The notes beneath the pieces were generated by a model. It was not told the origin of the DNA, did not search any database, and worked only from the letters and a program-made list of their open reading frames with translations. Position numbers and translations under genes: made by a program. Below, piece by piece: positions 40,919-41,938 of a stretch of 41,938 nt of DNA. The DNA lies in assembly GCA_050733695.1 (NCBI GenBank), contig JBOHTO010000172.1, positions 1-41,938 on the forward strand. The letters run 5' to 3'. How positions within the stretch are numbered: position 1 is the stretch's first letter; every line of letters starts with the position of its first letter. The stretch is from JBOHTO01 sp050733695. GTDB taxonomy: Bacteria; Gemmatimonadota; Gemmatimonadetes; Gemmatimonadales; Gemmatimonadaceae.

Positions 40919-41470
40919 ATGGTGCCACTCCGCTACCGGCAGGAACGGACAACTCAGGCAGCCGCGCGCCTCCTCAAGCTGAGGGGCGGGTGCATGTCGT
41001 ACATGAAGCTGCTAAAACTCCTGTACCTTGCCGATCGAAAGGCGCTGCTCGAACACGGCCATCCGATCACCTACGACCGATACGTGTCGATGGATCACGG
41101 GCCGGTGCTGAGCCAGACCTACAATCTCATGGTGGCAGAGGAGAGTCCTGAGCGACCGACGTATTGGCGTCGATTCATCTCTGAGCCTGAGCACTATGAG
41201 GTGTGCCTCGAAAATGAGGCGCCGAACGGAGAACTCTCGCCGGCACAGGGAGCCATTCTTGATGCGGTTTTTGCCGAGTTCGGCTCCCTCAATCGATGGG
41301 AGTTGGTCGCGCTAAGCCATCAGCTTCCCGAATGGGAAGATCCGCAGGGCTCGTCCGTTCCAATCGACATCCACGACGTGCTCCGTGCCGGTGGCCTGAG
41401 CGACGAGGATGTCGAGGCGGTCGAGGAAGCGCTCGCTTCAGAGGACGCGCTGGCCCAACTGCTCAAGTAG
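40919..41470 (+). CDS. Panacea-domain (DUF4065) protein, probable antitoxin
   Basis: A 183-residue cytoplasmic protein with the SocA/GepA/Panacea domain. AARLLKLRGG, MSYMKLLKLLYLADRKALLE, YDRYVSMDHGPVLSQTYNLM, SLNRWELVALSHQLPEW and an acidic helical C-terminus are characteristic. The family is known to act as antitoxin or protease adaptor in type II toxin-antitoxin operons. It starts at ATG 40919 without a ribosome site but just behind a TATACT box. The next gene begins 18 nt after its stop on the same strand, the usual antitoxin-first order. It is probably the neutralising partner of that product and possibly the operon repressor. Confidence 0.85.
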   Translation: MVPLRYRQERTTQAAARLLKLRGGCMSYMKLLKLLYLADRKALLEHGHPITYDRYVSMDHGPVLSQTYNLMVAEESPERPTYWRRFISEPEHYEVCLENEAPNGELSPAQGAILDAVFAEFGSLNRWELVALSHQLPEWEDPQGSSVPIDIHDVLRAGGLSDEDVEAVEEALASEDALAQLLK

Positions 41471-41488
41471 CATCTCCCCACCTGCGCC

Positions 41489-41893
41489 GTGGATTTCATC
41501 CGCGCTGGGCGGGCGCTGATCGTGCGCGACGGGCGCATGGGAACGCATCTCTGGTTCGTGCTGACAGATCCGGACTCCTCTACTCGGCACGTTGTAATAG
41601 TGTCGCTCGTCACGGAACGAGCACACACCGAGAAAACGGTGTCGCTCGCGGTTGGAGATCACCCGTTCATCCGACACGCGTCCAACATTGACTATGGCAC
41701 GGCGACTTTCACGCCAGCAGCAAAGCTCAATCGGGCGCTGGCCGACAGTCGCGCTGAGCTCACCAGCGACATTTCTGAGACTGTCCTCAGATCGGTGCGG
41801 CGGGGACTACTCGAGTCGTCGCACACACCGAACGACGTAGCCAGTTACTGTCGCCCGCTGTTCGATCCGCCGGCGTTTCCCGGCGGTAGTTGA
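41489..41893 (+). CDS. Putative toxin partner of the Panacea protein
   Basis: A 134-residue protein starting at GTG 41489. The N-terminal part is beta-rich (IRAGRALIVRDGRMGTHLWF, RHVVIVSLVTER, KTVSLAVGDHPFIRH) followed by helices (DISETVLRSVRRGLLESS). The barrel-like start resembles MazF/PemK-type SH3 folds in rhythm, but I cannot confirm the family or catalytic residues. Its place 18 nt after a Panacea antitoxin makes a toxin role likely (inference). No strong ribosome site, so translation may depend on the upstream gene. The gene ends 45 nt before the right edge. Confidence 0.65.
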   Translation: MDFIRAGRALIVRDGRMGTHLWFVLTDPDSSTRHVVIVSLVTERAHTEKTVSLAVGDHPFIRHASNIDYGTATFTPAAKLNRALADSRAELTSDISETVLRSVRRGLLESSHTPNDVASYCRPLFDPPAFPGGS

Positions 41894-41904
41894 CAGACCG
41901 GTAC

Positions 41905-41936
41905 GGGGGTCAGGTCTTGTTTTGACGCATCGTTCC
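41905..41936 (+). repeat. 32-nt dispersed repeat, copy B
   Basis: Identical over 32 nt to 35414-35445 and in the same orientation, right after the toxin-antitoxin operon and at the window edge. It may be the end of an element continuing outside. Confidence 0.85.
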
Positions 41937-41938
41937 GA

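Overview
The window is about 42 kb of GC-rich, gene-dense chromosome from a Gram-negative-type bacterium. The gene mix suggests a member of the Gemmatimonadota or a close relative. It includes an Ala/Arg-rich Spy/LTxxQ periplasmic protein, an M16/M28 peptidase complement, MacB-like ABC systems, a sortase paired with one LPxTA-like substrate, and a DtxR regulator beside remains of an Nramp-universal-stress fusion. That assignment is inference from gene content; there is no rRNA, tRNA or other taxonomic marker. I see no prophage, no CRISPR array and no complete insertion sequence.

Left part (1-9.5 kb): a partial minus-strand gene enters from the left edge. A plus-strand run follows: a Spy-like periplasmic protein, a one-chain aconitase/isopropylmalate-isomerase-type hydro-lyase, and an Asp-nucleophile alpha/beta hydrolase coupled to it. 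An aldo-keto reductase and a 14-helix MFS exporter lie on the minus strand. A threonine-dehydratase-like PLP enzyme, an SDR reductase and a small lipoprotein whose signal peptide is broken by an in-frame stop are on the plus strand.

Middle part (9.6-25.4 kb): a di-iron ferritin-like protein, a glycine-zipper protein, and a four-gene ABC operon (two FtsX-type permeases, an ATPase, and a permease-N-terminus/CrtC-AttH lipocalin fusion). Next come a holin-X-like membrane protein and a DtxR-family metal regulator directly downstream of a decayed Nramp-UspA gene (one large internal deletion plus about six single-base indels). A zinc-ribbon membrane protein, a coupled rhodanese / alpha-beta hydrolase / NUDIX operon, an LD-carboxypeptidase, a Gly/Gln-rich disordered protein, a dicarboxylate-symporter relative and a GT2 glycosyltransferase complete this part.

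Right part (25.4-39.7 kb) is almost entirely minus strand: a small unknown protein, a two-domain M16 peptidase, a TPR-TPR-ABC operon with a plausible sigma70 promoter, a sortase with its probable substrate, a class-A-beta-lactamase-like serine hydrolase, a small basic protein, a kynureninase-like PLP enzyme coupled to an APC transporter, and a secreted M28 peptidase whose leader is a poly-G/poly-C tract. The right end (39.9-41.9 kb) returns to the plus strand with two tandem paralogous membrane proteins and a two-gene Panacea-type toxin-antitoxin candidate.

REP-like palindromes with an ATGGATTCCCGC...GCGGGAATGAC core occur in several intergenic gaps. A different 32-nt sequence occurs identically at 35414 and at the right edge (41905), which suggests a further mobile or dispersed element. 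Operon-like coupling is common: many 4-nt ATGA or GTGA stop/start overlaps tie neighbouring genes together.
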